Below, piece by piece: positions 1 through 6,789 of a stretch of DNA of 9,018 nt. The stretch spans positions 1-9,018 of the forward strand of contig CABVAO010000054.1 in NCBI GenBank assembly GCA_902496335.1, given 5' to 3'. Position numbers and translations under genes: made by a program. A model generated the notes under the pieces. The model saw only the letters and a program-made list of their open reading frames with translations. It had not been told where the DNA came from and made no database searches. This stretch comes from an uncultured Collinsella sp. (lineage in GTDB: Bacteria > Actinomycetota > Coriobacteriia > Coriobacteriales > Coriobacteriaceae). The number at the start of each line of letters is the position of its first letter. Position 1 is the stretch's first letter.

Positions 1-34
1 TAAACAACTATATGAACCATGGTACCACGAATGA

Positions 35-73
35 AAACCACTACAAAGATGCCTGTCCCCTTTGCGGTGGTTT
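35..73 (-). terminator. Hairpin terminator at the end of the mscS-like gene
   Basis: Arms 35-48 and 60-73 pair over 14 positions with one mismatch (43/65) and one G-T pair (42/66); the loop is 49-59. Read on the minus strand, the stem begins inside the TAA stop of the channel gene (72-74) and ends in TTTT, which fits a short intrinsic terminator. The loop-proximal minus-strand word GGGGACAGG recurs in the hairpins at 1082-1121 and 1137-1177. Confidence 0.6.
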
Positions 74-839
74 AGGCGATGATAGGGGCGATGGCGCGGA
101 TGCAGGCGTCGGCTGCCGTGAAAGTAGTGCTGTCGTCGCTGACGATAAAGATGATCTTTCCCTTGATGCCAAAGTCGCCGATTTCGCTAAAGAGCACGTA
201 GGGCTCCTTGTCAAAGCCCGAGATGGGAAGCACGGCGGCCTTGGTGGCGTCGGTGAGCTCATCTGCCAGCGCGTCCAGTGAAGCCCACTTGGACGTGTCC
301 TTGACCGCAACGGGCACGGCCACGCGCCCAAAGGGCATCAAATGCACGAGTGTGTTCTTGGAAATGTTGGAGTTGGGGACGATGATGGTCTGTCCACAGG
401 CATCCTCAATCGTTGTATGGCGCCAAGTGATGTCTTGGACCACGCCGGATACGCCGCCGACCTCGATATTGTCGCCGGGTTTGATGATGCCCATAAACGT
501 CACCTGCATGCCGCCGATAAGGTTTGACAGCGTGTCCTGAAAGCCGAGCGAGATGGCGATGCCGCCGACGCCAAGAGCGGCGACGAGCGCGTTTGCGTTA
601 ATGCCAAAGCAGTTGTCGAGGATAAAGCTGCCGCCAATCATCCAGATGACGGCGCGCGCGATGTTGATGAAGATACTCGATGCCGGAAGCGGGTTATCGT
701 CTCGGTTAAGCAGATGGTTCAGGGTCTTGGATACGACCTTGGCGGCGACGGCGGTGCCTATCGCCAAGATGACGGCCCAGATGATGTTGTGGACCCACCG
801 TTGCTCAAAGAAATGAAGAATCGGCTCAAACAATTCCAT
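72..839 (-). CDS. Small-conductance mechanosensitive channel, MscS family
   Basis: A 255-residue inner-membrane channel predicted to open under membrane tension and release solutes during hypo-osmotic shock. Three hydrophobic segments are visible at about residues 18-36, 54-76 and 82-117. The third is the glycine/alanine-rich pore helix of the family (ALVAALGVGGIAISLGFQDT), followed by LSNLIGG. The beta-domain signature comes next at about 119-166 (IKPGDNIEVGG, then IIVPNSNISKNTL), and then an alpha/beta C-terminal region. The length is near that of short MscS proteins. The ATG at 839 is chosen because AGGAGG (850-855) sits 10 bases upstream; the frame stays open further upstream to a TTG at 884, which lacks such a site. 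The SD overlaps the stop of the small frame at 854-1018, so the two could be translationally coupled. No regulator is evident. The family call is secure. Confidence 0.93.
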   Translation of the reverse strand: MELFEPILHFFEQRWVHNIIWAVILAIGTAVAAKVVSKTLNHLLNRDDNPLPASSIFINIARAVIWMIGGSFILDNCFGINANALVAALGVGGIAISLGFQDTLSNLIGGMQVTFMGIIKPGDNIEVGGVSGVVQDITWRHTTIEDACGQTIIVPNSNISKNTLVHLMPFGRVAVPVAVKDTSKWASLDALADELTDATKAAVLPISGFDKEPYVLFSEIGDFGIKGKIIFIVSDDSTTFTAADACIRAIAPIIA

Positions 840-853
840 GTAGGGAAAACCTC

Positions 854-1018
854 CTAATGATCGTCCAACCATGATACCCACCAAGAAGCCCGTCCGATCA
901 CATCGGACGGGCCGATAACTTGAGATGGGGTGGCCGCGGTGGCGTAAGCTGGGGCGCCGGCGAGCACGCCGGCAAGGAGTGCGGCGGTCAAGGCGAGACG
1001 GGGAAGAGAGCTTCTCGT
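854..1018 (-). pseudogene. 54-codon signal-peptide frame with ACG in place of a start codon
   Basis: An uninterrupted 54-codon frame encodes a classical export signal. It has a short basic n-region (RSSLPR), a hydrophobic core (LALTAALLAGVLAG) and the cleavage-like APAYA, then about 28 residues containing PSQVIGPSDVIG and ending in WLDDH. AAGGA (1026-1030) stands seven bases before the first codon, ACG at 1016-1018, exactly where ATG would be expected; no ATG, GTG or other good start exists in the frame. The TAG stop (854-856) lies inside the AGGAGG of the mscS-like gene. I read it as a small secreted-protein gene, or the 5' end of a longer one, that lost its start by one transition. Rare ACG initiation, or a lost in-frame fusion to the channel as an N-terminal leader, are alternatives. 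The product is not recognised. Confidence 0.45.
888..912. repeat. Perfect 11-bp inverted repeat with 3-base loop
   Basis: Arms 888-898 and 902-912 are perfectly complementary (GCCCGTCCGAT and ATCGGACGGGC) around the loop CAC. It looks like the stem of an intrinsic terminator, but neither strand has a good T-tract (the minus strand continues TTCTTGG). It lies inside the signal-peptide frame and 49 bases upstream of the channel start, so it could attenuate or stabilise that transcript. The function is unclear. Confidence 0.5.
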
Positions 1019-1081
1019 GGCAGTTTCCTTAGTCCTTAACCAGTAGTTCCTGCTGACGCTGGATTATCGACATAATATGCG

Positions 1082-1121
1082 AAAACCGCCGCAAGGGCGT
1101 CTGTCCCTTTGCGGCGGTTTT
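1082..1121. terminator. Bidirectional-looking hairpin, AAAACCGCCGC / GCGGCGGTTTT
   Basis: Arms 1082-1097 and 1106-1121 pair over 16 positions with one G-T pair; the loop is 1098-1105. The stem opens with AAAA and closes with TTTT on both strands. It therefore resembles a terminator usable in either direction, here downstream of the ABC ATPase gene and upstream of the channel locus. On the minus strand the stem runs into the loop through GGGACAG, as in the neighbouring hairpin at 1137-1177 and the one at 35-73. Confidence 0.6.
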
Positions 1122-1136
1122 GACGTTTGCGCAGAT

Positions 1137-1177
1137 AAAACCTACCAAAATAAACCTGTCCCTTTTTGGCAGGTTTT
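1137..1177 (-). terminator. Terminator hairpin directly after the ABC ATPase gene
   Basis: Arms 1137-1150 and 1164-1177 pair with a single mismatch (1144/1170) around a 13-base loop. On the minus strand the stem starts within the TAA stop of the ATPase gene (1176-1178) and ends in TTTT. The minus-strand loop carries GGGACAGG. Together with the hairpin at 1082-1121 it makes a double terminator for the importer operon. Confidence 0.65.
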
Positions 1178-1970
1178 AGCTCAGCAGCATGCGGTCGTTG
1201 GCGAGCTCGCCGCCCGAGACCTCCTCGAACTTCTGCAGCAGGTCGGCTACGGTGAGCGACTTCTTCTCATTGCCCGCCACGTCGTAGATCACGTGGCCTT
1301 CGTGCATCATGATCAGACGGTTGCCCAGACGGATGGCGTCGTTCATGTTGTGCGTGACCATGAGCGTGGTCAGGTGGTTCTCGTCGACGATCTCCTCGGT
1401 CAGGTTAAGCACCTTAGAGGCCGTCTTGGGGTCGAGGGCCGCGGTGTGCTCGTCGAGCAGCAGCAGGCGCGGCCTGGTGAGCGTGGCCATCAGCAGGGTG
1501 AGTGCCTGGCGCTGGCCACCCGAGAGCAGGCCGACCTTGGCGTTGAGACGCGTGTCCAGACCAAGGTCCAGGCGCTTGAGCAGCTCGACGTACTCATCTT
1601 TCTCGGCCTTGGTGACGCCCCACGAAAGGCCGCGACGCTGGCCGCGACGCTTGGCGAGGGCCAGGTTCTCGGCGATCTGCATGTCGGCAGCGGTACCGCG
1701 CATGGGGTCCTGAAACACGCGGCCCAGGTACTTGGCGCGCTGCGACTCGCTCAGGCGCGAGATGTCGGTGCCGTCGAGCTCAATAACGCCCGAATCGAGC
1801 GGGTACACGCCGGCGATCATGTTGAGCAGCGTGGACTTGCCGGCGCCGTTGCCGCCGATCACGGTTACAAAGTCGCCGTCATTTAGGGTGAGGTCGACGC
1901 CGGTGAGCGCGCGCTTCTCGGTGACGGTGCCCTTGTTAAAGGTCTTCTTGACGTGCGAGAGCTTAAGCAT
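1176..1970 (-). CDS. ABC transporter ATP-binding protein, TrpZ-like
   Basis: A 264-residue cytoplasmic ATPase that would power the neighbouring permease. In order it shows Walker A GGNGAGKST (39-47), the Q-loop in VFQDP (Gln87), signature LSGGQ (149-153), Walker B LLLLDE ending at Glu174, D-loop ALDP (178-181) and the switch His207 in VTHNMND. The set is complete, so it should be active. It belongs with the ATPases that partner PF04392-type lipoproteins and branched-chain-type permeases. The ATG at 1970 is preferred over the one at 1979: AAGGGGG (1980-1986) is about 9 bases from the first but abuts the second. It overlaps the permease gene by 8 bases, indicating translational coupling. Two hairpin terminators follow its stop. 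The substrate cannot be read from this subunit. Confidence 0.93.
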   Translation of the reverse strand: MLKLSHVKKTFNKGTVTEKRALTGVDLTLNDGDFVTVIGGNGAGKSTLLNMIAGVYPLDSGVIELDGTDISRLSESQRAKYLGRVFQDPMRGTAADMQIAENLALAKRRGQRRGLSWGVTKAEKDEYVELLKRLDLGLDTRLNAKVGLLSGGQRQALTLLMATLTRPRLLLLDEHTAALDPKTASKVLNLTEEIVDENHLTTLMVTHNMNDAIRLGNRLIMMHEGHVIYDVAGNEKKSLTVADLLQKFEEVSGGELANDRMLLS

Positions 1971-2886
1971 CTGCCTCATCCCCCTTCGTGTAGGAGCTGC
2001 GGAGCTTATAGCGCTCCCAAACCACGGGCACGCACAGGGCCACGGCGACGATCACGGCGGAGAGCAGCTTCATGTCGTTGGCGTCCATGCCCAACTGCAG
2101 CACGATGGCGCGGATAAGGAAGTACACCACGGAGCCAAAGACGGCGGAGGCAAGACGGACGCTAAACTGCGTGAGGCCGCCGGGCAGCAGACGGCCGAGC
2201 ACCTCGCCGATAACAATGGCGGCAAGACCGATAACGATGGCACCGGTACCCATGCCAATGTCGGCATACTTTTGGCTCTGGCAGATAAGCGCGCCAGAGA
2301 GGCCGATGAGGGCGTTGGAGAGCACGAGGGCGATCATCTTGGTGGAGTTGGTGTTGACGCCCAGAGCGCGGATCATGTACTCGTTGTTGCCGGTGGCGCG
2401 CAGCGCCGAGCCGATCTCGGTGCCAAAGAACCAATACAGGATGGCAACGATAGCCACGGCGAGCAGGATGCCCAAGATGATGGCAACGGTGGACTGCGGC
2501 AGACCGGTCATATTGCTGACGGCCGAGAACACGGTGCCCTTGGCAAGAATGGGCGTATTGGACTTGCCCATGATGCGCAGGTTGATTGACCACAGACTGA
2601 TCTGGGTGAGGATTCCGGCGAGGATCGCGGGAATCTCAAAGACGGTGGTCAAAATGCCCGTGACGGCACCCGCGATGGCGCCGGCGCACATACCGGCCAG
2701 CACGGCGAGCAGCGGGTCGACGTTGTTATTGACGATGAGCACAGCGCAGACGCAGCCGCCGAGGGCAAAGCTGCCGTCGCAGGTCATATCGGGAATGTCG
2801 AGCAGGCGGAACGTGATAAACACGCCAAGCACCATAATGCCCCAGAGGACGCCCTGCGAAACGGCGCCCTGCAATGCAATGAGCAT
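1963..2886 (-). CDS. ABC transporter permease, TrpY-like (branched-chain permease superfamily)
   Basis: A 307-residue, very hydrophobic inner-membrane protein with about eight to nine predicted spans. It is of the BPD_transp_2 type used by LivH/RbsC-like importers and by the tryptophan-type TrpXYZ group. Typical family segments are GVFITFRLLDIPDMTCDGSF near the N terminus and the cytoplasmic coupling stretch ALRATGNNEYMIRALGVN, which contacts the ATPase. The end is polar (ERYKLRSSYTKGDEADA). The start at 2886 follows AGGAGG (2895-2900) by eight bases; a closer ATG at about 2891 is too near the SD. It lies between the lipoprotein gene and the ATPase gene and overlaps the latter. No truncation is seen. 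The fold and role are secure; the substrate is inferred from the family only. Confidence 0.92.
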   Translation of the reverse strand: MLIALQGAVSQGVLWGIMVLGVFITFRLLDIPDMTCDGSFALGGCVCAVLIVNNNVDPLLAVLAGMCAGAIAGAVTGILTTVFEIPAILAGILTQISLWSINLRIMGKSNTPILAKGTVFSAVSNMTGLPQSTVAIILGILLAVAIVAILYWFFGTEIGSALRATGNNEYMIRALGVNTNSTKMIALVLSNALIGLSGALICQSQKYADIGMGTGAIVIGLAAIVIGEVLGRLLPGGLTQFSVRLASAVFGSVVYFLIRAIVLQLGMDANDMKLLSAVIVAVALCVPVVWERYKLRSSYTKGDEADA

Positions 2887-2988
2887 GCTTCATACCTCCT
2901 AGGATAGGGTGGACACGTGATTTTCCATAATAGCGGTAACAATGCATAGAAGAGCTGCGGACAGACGTTTTGTTTTACCTGAAACAAG

Positions 2989-3022
2989 CAGGGCGGACGC
3001 CGGTCTACAGCGCCCGCCCCTG
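2989..3022 (-). terminator. Intercistronic hairpin between lipoprotein and permease genes
   Basis: Arms 2989-3000 and 3010-3022 form a G+C-rich stem of about 12 pairs with one bulged base (3020) and one G-T pair on the minus strand; the loop is 3001-3009. On the minus strand it is followed by CTTGTTT, a weak U-tract. In importer operons such a hairpin usually acts as a partial terminator or 3'-end stabiliser, giving more binding protein than membrane subunits; that role is inferred here. Confidence 0.5.
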
Positions 3023-3089
3023 TGGCTCAGATATTGAATAACGCGGCTAAAGCGCGAGCACGGGCTCTAGACGCATGCCGCGTATGGCA

Positions 3090-4070
3090 TTACGCGTCCA
3101 GAGCGGAAAGGTCGATGCCCAGCGCCTCGGCCATCTCGTCGTTCTTGACGACGACCAGGTCCTTGCTCGAGAGGTGTTTGATCGGCATGTCTTCGGGCTT
3201 GGCCCCGCCTTTCAGGATCTTAACGGCCATCTCGCCCGCGGCGTAGCCCAGGTCCTCATAGTTGATGGAGAGGGTGAACAGGCCGCCGGCCATGCACATA
3301 CCCTCCTCGCCAGTCACGAAGGGAAGCTTGTTCTCCTTGCAGATCTGACCGACCTGCGAGGCACCCGCGGCGATGGTGTTGTCGGTGGGGGAGTACAGCG
3401 CGTCGACCTTGCCCACGGCAGATTCGACGACGGACTGAATCTCGTTGGAGCTCGAGACGGTGAAATCGGTGTACTCCAGGCCCAGCTTGTCGAGTTCCTT
3501 CTTGGCGGCCTTGATCTGGACGTCGGAGTTGGACTCGGCGGTGCAGTAGAGCAGGCCGACCTTTTTAACGTCGGGCAGGACCTTCTGCATCATCTCGAGC
3601 TGCTCGGCGACCGGGGTGAGGTCGGAAGCGCCCGTGACGTTGGTGCCCGGCTTGTCGTTGTCCTGGACCAGGCCGGAGGCGGCGTAGTCGGTGATGGCAC
3701 AGCCCACGATGGGGATATCGGCCGTGGCGCCGGCGGCAGCCTGCGCGGCGGGCGTGGCGATGGCATAAATCAGGTTGACGTTGTCGCCCACAAACTTGTC
3801 GGCAATGGACTTACACGTGGACTGGTCGTTCTGGGCGTTCTTCTGGTCGATCTTGACCTTAAGGCCGCTCTTCTTGATGGCCTTGACGAAGCCGTCGTTG
3901 GCGGCATCGAGCGCGGAGTGCTCGGTGAGCTGCAGAACGCCGATGGTGTAGTCGGAACCGGCGGCAGCAGAGCCGGAACCAGAGTTGCCGCCGCATCCGG
4001 CGAGCGGGGCGAGCGCGAGCAGGCCGGCGGAGACCAGAAGGCTCCTGCGACTGATGGTGATGTCCTTCAT
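3090..4070 (-). CDS. ABC transporter substrate-binding lipoprotein, TrpX-like
   Basis: A 326-residue extracytoplasmic binding protein that delivers solute to the permease. The N terminus is a lipoprotein signal: SRRSLL (7-12), a hydrophobic run, then the lipobox LAGC with Cys26 as the lipid-modified residue. The paired arginines suggest Tat export, though Sec is possible. A Gly/Ser/Ala linker (27-39) leads into YTIGVLQLTEHSALDAANDGF, the start of the PF04392 (ABC_sub_bind) fold. TrpX-group proteins of this type bind tryptophan or tyrosine in some Firmicutes; the ligand here is inferred. ATG 4070 is preceded by GGGGGT about eight bases upstream. The frame stays open to 4253, but that extension is proline-rich, lacks an SD and would bury the signal peptide. 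It is the first gene of the importer operon. Confidence 0.92.
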   Translation of the reverse strand: MKDITISRRSLLVSAGLLALAPLAGCGGNSGSGSAAAGSDYTIGVLQLTEHSALDAANDGFVKAIKKSGLKVKIDQKNAQNDQSTCKSIADKFVGDNVNLIYAIATPAAQAAAGATADIPIVGCAITDYAASGLVQDNDKPGTNVTGASDLTPVAEQLEMMQKVLPDVKKVGLLYCTAESNSDVQIKAAKKELDKLGLEYTDFTVSSSNEIQSVVESAVGKVDALYSPTDNTIAAGASQVGQICKENKLPFVTGEEGMCMAGGLFTLSINYEDLGYAAGEMAVKILKGGAKPEDMPIKHLSSKDLVVVKNDEMAEALGIDLSALDA

Positions 4071-4102
4071 ATCATTACCCCCAGTATAAAAATGGCTGGA
4101 AA

Positions 4103-4128
4103 CACTGCACTGGGACAAAGTGCAAGTG
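4103..4128. promoter_or_regulatory. Inverted repeat upstream of the importer operon (operator or leader hairpin)
   Basis: Arms CACTGCACT (4103-4111) and AGTGCAAGTG (4119-4128) are complementary apart from one bulged A, around a seven-base spacer GGGACAA. The repeat lies 33 bases before the lipoprotein start and just downstream of a possible -10 box, a good position for an operator or a 5'-UTR hairpin. Which protein binds, if any, is unknown; the adjacent WYL regulator is a candidate only by position. Confidence 0.45.
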
Positions 4129-4130
4129 GA

Positions 4131-4161
4131 ACTATAGTAGCGCTGATGTCCATTTTTACAA
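4131..4161 (-). promoter_or_regulatory. Possible promoter of the importer operon
   Basis: On the minus strand TATAGT (4131-4136) matches a sigma-70 -10 box at five of six positions. TTGTAA (4156-4161) matches a -35 at four of six, with a long 19-base spacer. It would start transcription near the inverted repeat at 4103-4128, about 50 bases before the lipoprotein start. The spacer length lowers confidence. Confidence 0.35.
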
Positions 4162-4230
4162 CAGCCTGGCGGGTTTTTTAATACAGAATCGGATGGGCGG
4201 TACGGGTAGTCGAATGGGCGGCGGAGGGTC

Positions 4231-5016
4231 TTATGCGGCGGAGGAGGCGTCATCCTCGTCCAGGGCGGCGAAGAGCTTCTTGCCGTCGAGGAGACGTGTG
4301 GTGACGTTTTTCATTCGGCCAATCTCTACAGTACGCAATGTGTCATCGGCGCCTCGGGCGTCATAGACCGTTCCCAGCAAATACGAGATGCCGTCTCGTT
4401 GCTTGATGGCAAAGGGACGGAGTGTCATCCGTGCTGCTTCGGTTTCGCCACGTGTCGTGACGCTCGAAATATCAAAACTCACCGTGGTTCCGTGGTCGAT
4501 GGCCTGCTCGACGAGCTAGCACGTGTCGATGCGCTTGATGGGCGTGCGCGTTGCCTTGGTAGCCTTGCTGCCTGCGCTTGGAGCGGGTTCGGGTGTATCG
4601 AGGTAGCCGCGAACGTCGGCACTCGCCATGGCAACTAAGTGCTGCGCCATGCTCTTGCGGATAGCGATAGGCGTGGAGCGGTTGCGCATGACCATACCGT
4701 GGAGCCGGATGATCTCTTCATCGGTGAGCGGGCGGGTAAGAAGTTTGTAGCCCACGCCGCGCTTGTACTCAATTTCGTATCCGGCATGGCGAAGCGCGGA
4801 GATGGCAGTGTAGATGCTGCGCCGCGCCGCCGAGATGGGCATGCGGGCGGGGTCGTCGGGATGGGCGAGGCGCCGGATCAACTCATCGGAAAGCATGGCC
4901 TTGTCCTCGCCGGTGTTTTCGCTCAAGAGCTGCAGGATGCGAACGGCGCGATAGGCTGCCATCGAGGCGGCGCCTCTCGTCGTGGTGTCGTAGGTTTCAA
5001 CAGCGGCTTCGGTCAT
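4231..5016 (-). pseudogene. HTH/WYL-domain transcriptional regulator interrupted by an in-frame TAG
   Basis: Two pieces in the same frame, 166 and 94 codons, are separated only by TAG at 4516-4518; read through, the product is about 261 residues. The first piece has a DeoR/YafY-like winged helix (AYRAVRILQLLSE, then RRSIYTAISALRHAGYEIEYKR). The second, resuming as LVEQAIDHGTTVSFDISS, carries the WYL-like core MTLRPFAIKQRDGISYLLGTVYD. Such proteins bind DNA and sense ligands through the WYL domain. ATG 5016 is favoured over GTG 5025 because AAAGGA (5027-5032) is ten bases away from the first and one from the second. Reading is otherwise clean on both sides, so this is a single nonsense change, possibly CAG to TAG. 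Alternatives are a sequencing error, amber readthrough, or two separate polypeptides restarting at GTG 4482. Confidence 0.8.
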
Positions 5017-5127
5017 CGTGCCCACGTCCTTTCCGTTTTGGGTGGCGACGGTATGGAGCCTAGGACGCGGGGCTTTCCCAGGGGCGCAGGGCGCTCTGGG
5101 CGGTCGGTAGTCGTCGGCAAACGGCGG

Positions 5128-5196
5128 GTTGAGTTTTCAACAGCCCTACTCAACTGACCAAAAACTTGCCAAAAGCTTGACGGATGCTGTTGAAAA
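5128..5196. repeat. Overlapping inverted repeats between regulator and asnS
   Basis: Two competing inverted repeats share bases. GTTGAGT (5128-5134) pairs with ACTCAAC (5148-5154), and TTTTCAACAGC (5134-5144) pairs perfectly with GCTGTTGAAAA (5186-5196). The second pair ends against the asnS terminator stem. The block sits upstream of the WYL regulator gene, so it could be an operator or a switchable leader for that gene. I recognise no known motif; 5026-5127 shows no gene or clear promoter. Confidence 0.45.
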
Positions 5197-5229
5197 AAAG
5201 CGTCTCTCGACCGATGTCGAGAGACGCTT
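5193..5229 (-). terminator. Rho-independent terminator of asnS
   Basis: Arms 5200-5211 and 5216-5227 are a perfect 12-bp stem, extended by two A-T pairs, with the four-base loop CGAT. On the minus strand it is followed by seven T residues (complement of 5193-5199). It stands 46 bases after the asnS stop and is the clearest terminator in the window. Confidence 0.9.
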
Positions 5230-5275
5230 GCGCGATGAGCGTTGGCGTGTGGCGACGCGAGCTAGCGTCCGACGA

Positions 5276-6679
5276 TTAGAAGTCGGCGTTGCCCACGGTG
5301 CGCGGGTGCGGCAGGACGTCGCGGATGTTGCCCACGCCGGTCAGATACATGACCAAGCGCTCGAAGCCCAGACCGTAGCCGGCGTGCTTGCAGGAACCGT
5401 AGCGGCGCAGGTCAAGGTAGTACTTGTACTGCTCGGGATTCATGCCCAGGTCCTTGATGCGGGCCTCGAGCAGATCCAGGCGCTCCTCGCGCTGGGAGCC
5501 GCCGATAATCTCGCCGATACCGGGAACCAGGCAGTCGGCGGCGGCGACGGTCTTGCCGTCCTCGTTCATGCGCATGTAGAAGGCCTTGATCTCGGCCGGG
5601 TAGTCGGTCACAAAAGTCGGTCGCTTAAAGTGTTCCTCGGTCAGGAAACGCTCGTGCTCGGTTTGCAGGTCGATGCCCCAGCTCACGGGATAGTCAAACT
5701 TGTGACCGGCGGCGACGGCCTGCTCCAGGATCTCGACGGCCTCGGTGTAGGTAACGCGGGCAAAGTCGGAGTTGGCGACATGGTCCAGGCGCTCGATCAG
5801 ACCCTTGTCCACAAACTTGTTGAGCATGTTGAGCTCATCGGGGCAGGTGGCCATAACGTCCTTAAGAACGTACTTGAGCATGGCCTCGGCGTTGTCCATG
5901 TAGTCGTTGAGGTCGGCAAATGCCATCTCGGGCTCAATCATCCAAAACTCGGCGGCGTGGCGCGTGGTGTTGGAGTTTTCGGCGCGGAAGGTGGGGCCAA
6001 AGGTGTACACGTCGCCAAAGGCCATGGCAAAGTTCTCGGCATTGAGCTGGCCGGACACGGTGAGGCTCGCATGCTTGCCAAAGAAGTCCTGGCTCCAGTC
6101 GACCTCGCCGGACTCGGTGAGGGGCGGATTTTTGGGGTCGAGCGTGGTCACGCGGAACATCTCGCCGGCGCCCTCGCAGTCACTCGTGGTGATGATGGGG
6201 GTGTTGACGTAGACAAAGCCCTGCTCCTGGAAGAAGCGGTGGATGGCGGCAGCCGCGACAGAGCGGATGCGGAACACGGCGCGGAACAGGTTGGTGCGCG
6301 GGCGCAGGTGCTGCTGGGTGCGCAGGAACTCGACGGTTGCGCGCTTCTTCTGCAGCGGGTAATCCGGGGCGCTCGTGCCCTCGACCTCGATGGAGGTGGC
6401 AGAAAGCTCGAAAGGCTGGGGCGCATCGGGGGTCAGCTTGACGGTGCCGGTGCAAATGAGTGCGGCCGAGACGTTTTGATGAGCGATCTCGTCGTAGTTG
6501 TCGAGTGCCTCGCGGTTCATGACGACCTGCAGGTCGCGGAAGCAGCTGCCGTCGTTGAGCGTAACAAAGCCAAAGTTCTTCATGTCGCGGACGGACTTGA
6601 CCCAGCCGGCGACGGTGACGGTCTGGCCGCCGAGCGACTCGGCATCGGCATAGAGCTGCGCGATTTTGGTGCGGTTCAC
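5276..6679 (-). CDS. asnS: Asparaginyl-tRNA synthetase
   Basis: Charges tRNA-Asn with asparagine using ATP; cytoplasmic, class IIb. The 467 residues match the family length. The N-terminal OB-fold anticodon-binding domain spans about 20-105 (VTVAGWVKSVRDMKNFGFVTLNDG). The catalytic domain follows with motif 1 around VNTPIITTSDCEGAGEMF (158-175), motif 2 FRAENSNTTRHAAEFWMIEPE (231-251) and motif 3 GYGLGFERLVMYLTG (434-448). The ending NIRDVLPHPRTVGNADF is a mild variant of the usual NIRDVIPFPRTPGNAEF. AsnRS, not AspRS, is indicated by these signatures. The GTG at 6679 is preferred to ATG 6691 because GGGAGG overlaps that ATG and lies four bases before GTG; no SD precedes the ATG. Transcription is probably from 6726-6734, ending at 5193-5229. 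It stands alone; a dedicated AsnRS implies direct charging. Confidence 0.97.
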   Translation of the reverse strand: MNRTKIAQLYADAESLGGQTVTVAGWVKSVRDMKNFGFVTLNDGSCFRDLQVVMNREALDNYDEIAHQNVSAALICTGTVKLTPDAPQPFELSATSIEVEGTSAPDYPLQKKRATVEFLRTQQHLRPRTNLFRAVFRIRSVAAAAIHRFFQEQGFVYVNTPIITTSDCEGAGEMFRVTTLDPKNPPLTESGEVDWSQDFFGKHASLTVSGQLNAENFAMAFGDVYTFGPTFRAENSNTTRHAAEFWMIEPEMAFADLNDYMDNAEAMLKYVLKDVMATCPDELNMLNKFVDKGLIERLDHVANSDFARVTYTEAVEILEQAVAAGHKFDYPVSWGIDLQTEHERFLTEEHFKRPTFVTDYPAEIKAFYMRMNEDGKTVAAADCLVPGIGEIIGGSQREERLDLLEARIKDLGMNPEQYKYYLDLRRYGSCKHAGYGLGFERLVMYLTGVGNIRDVLPHPRTVGNADF

Positions 6680-6702
6680 GTATCCTCCCATAACGGTTGA
6701 AT

Positions 6703-6712
6703 GATAGCTATC
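6703..6712. promoter_or_regulatory. Palindrome GATAGCTATC in the asnS leader
   Basis: A perfect 10-bp palindrome about 24 bases upstream of the asnS start and just downstream of the predicted -10 box. It could be an operator, but a palindrome this short is also plausible by chance. Confidence 0.25.
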
Positions 6713-6725
6713 CATACAGTTCGAT

Positions 6726-6734
6726 ATTCTAGCA
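6726..6734 (-). promoter_or_regulatory. asnS: Extended -10 promoter for asnS
   Basis: On the minus strand TGC-TAGAAT (6726-6734) is an extended -10 element, 47 bases before the GTG start. There is no good -35 at 17-18 bases, which an extended -10 tolerates. I see no T-box features in the short leader. Confidence 0.45.
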
Positions 6735-6789
6735 GCTCGGCTCATTTGGGCTATACAGATAAGGCATTGGCCGGATGGTTTTTCAAACG

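Noticed and set aside
888..912. Functional intrinsic terminator
   Set aside because: The stem is strong, but neither side has a proper T-tract, and it sits inside the leader of the channel gene, so it is listed only as an inverted repeat.
4083..4088. TATACT as the -10 box of the importer operon
   Set aside because: It abuts the Shine-Dalgarno of the lipoprotein gene, so the transcript would begin inside the ribosome-binding site; no -35 box is placed correctly.
3075..4181. A 368-codon plus-strand frame opposite the lipoprotein gene
   Set aside because: Composition is that of an antisense shadow (Gly/Val/Asp-rich, no motif), and the minus strand has signal peptide, lipobox and family sequence.
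5129..6700. A 523-codon open frame on the plus strand opposite asnS
   Set aside because: The opposite strand encodes a complete AsnRS with all class II motifs; the plus frame is repetitive in Gly/Val/Asp/His as expected for a mirror of G+C-rich coding DNA and matches no family.
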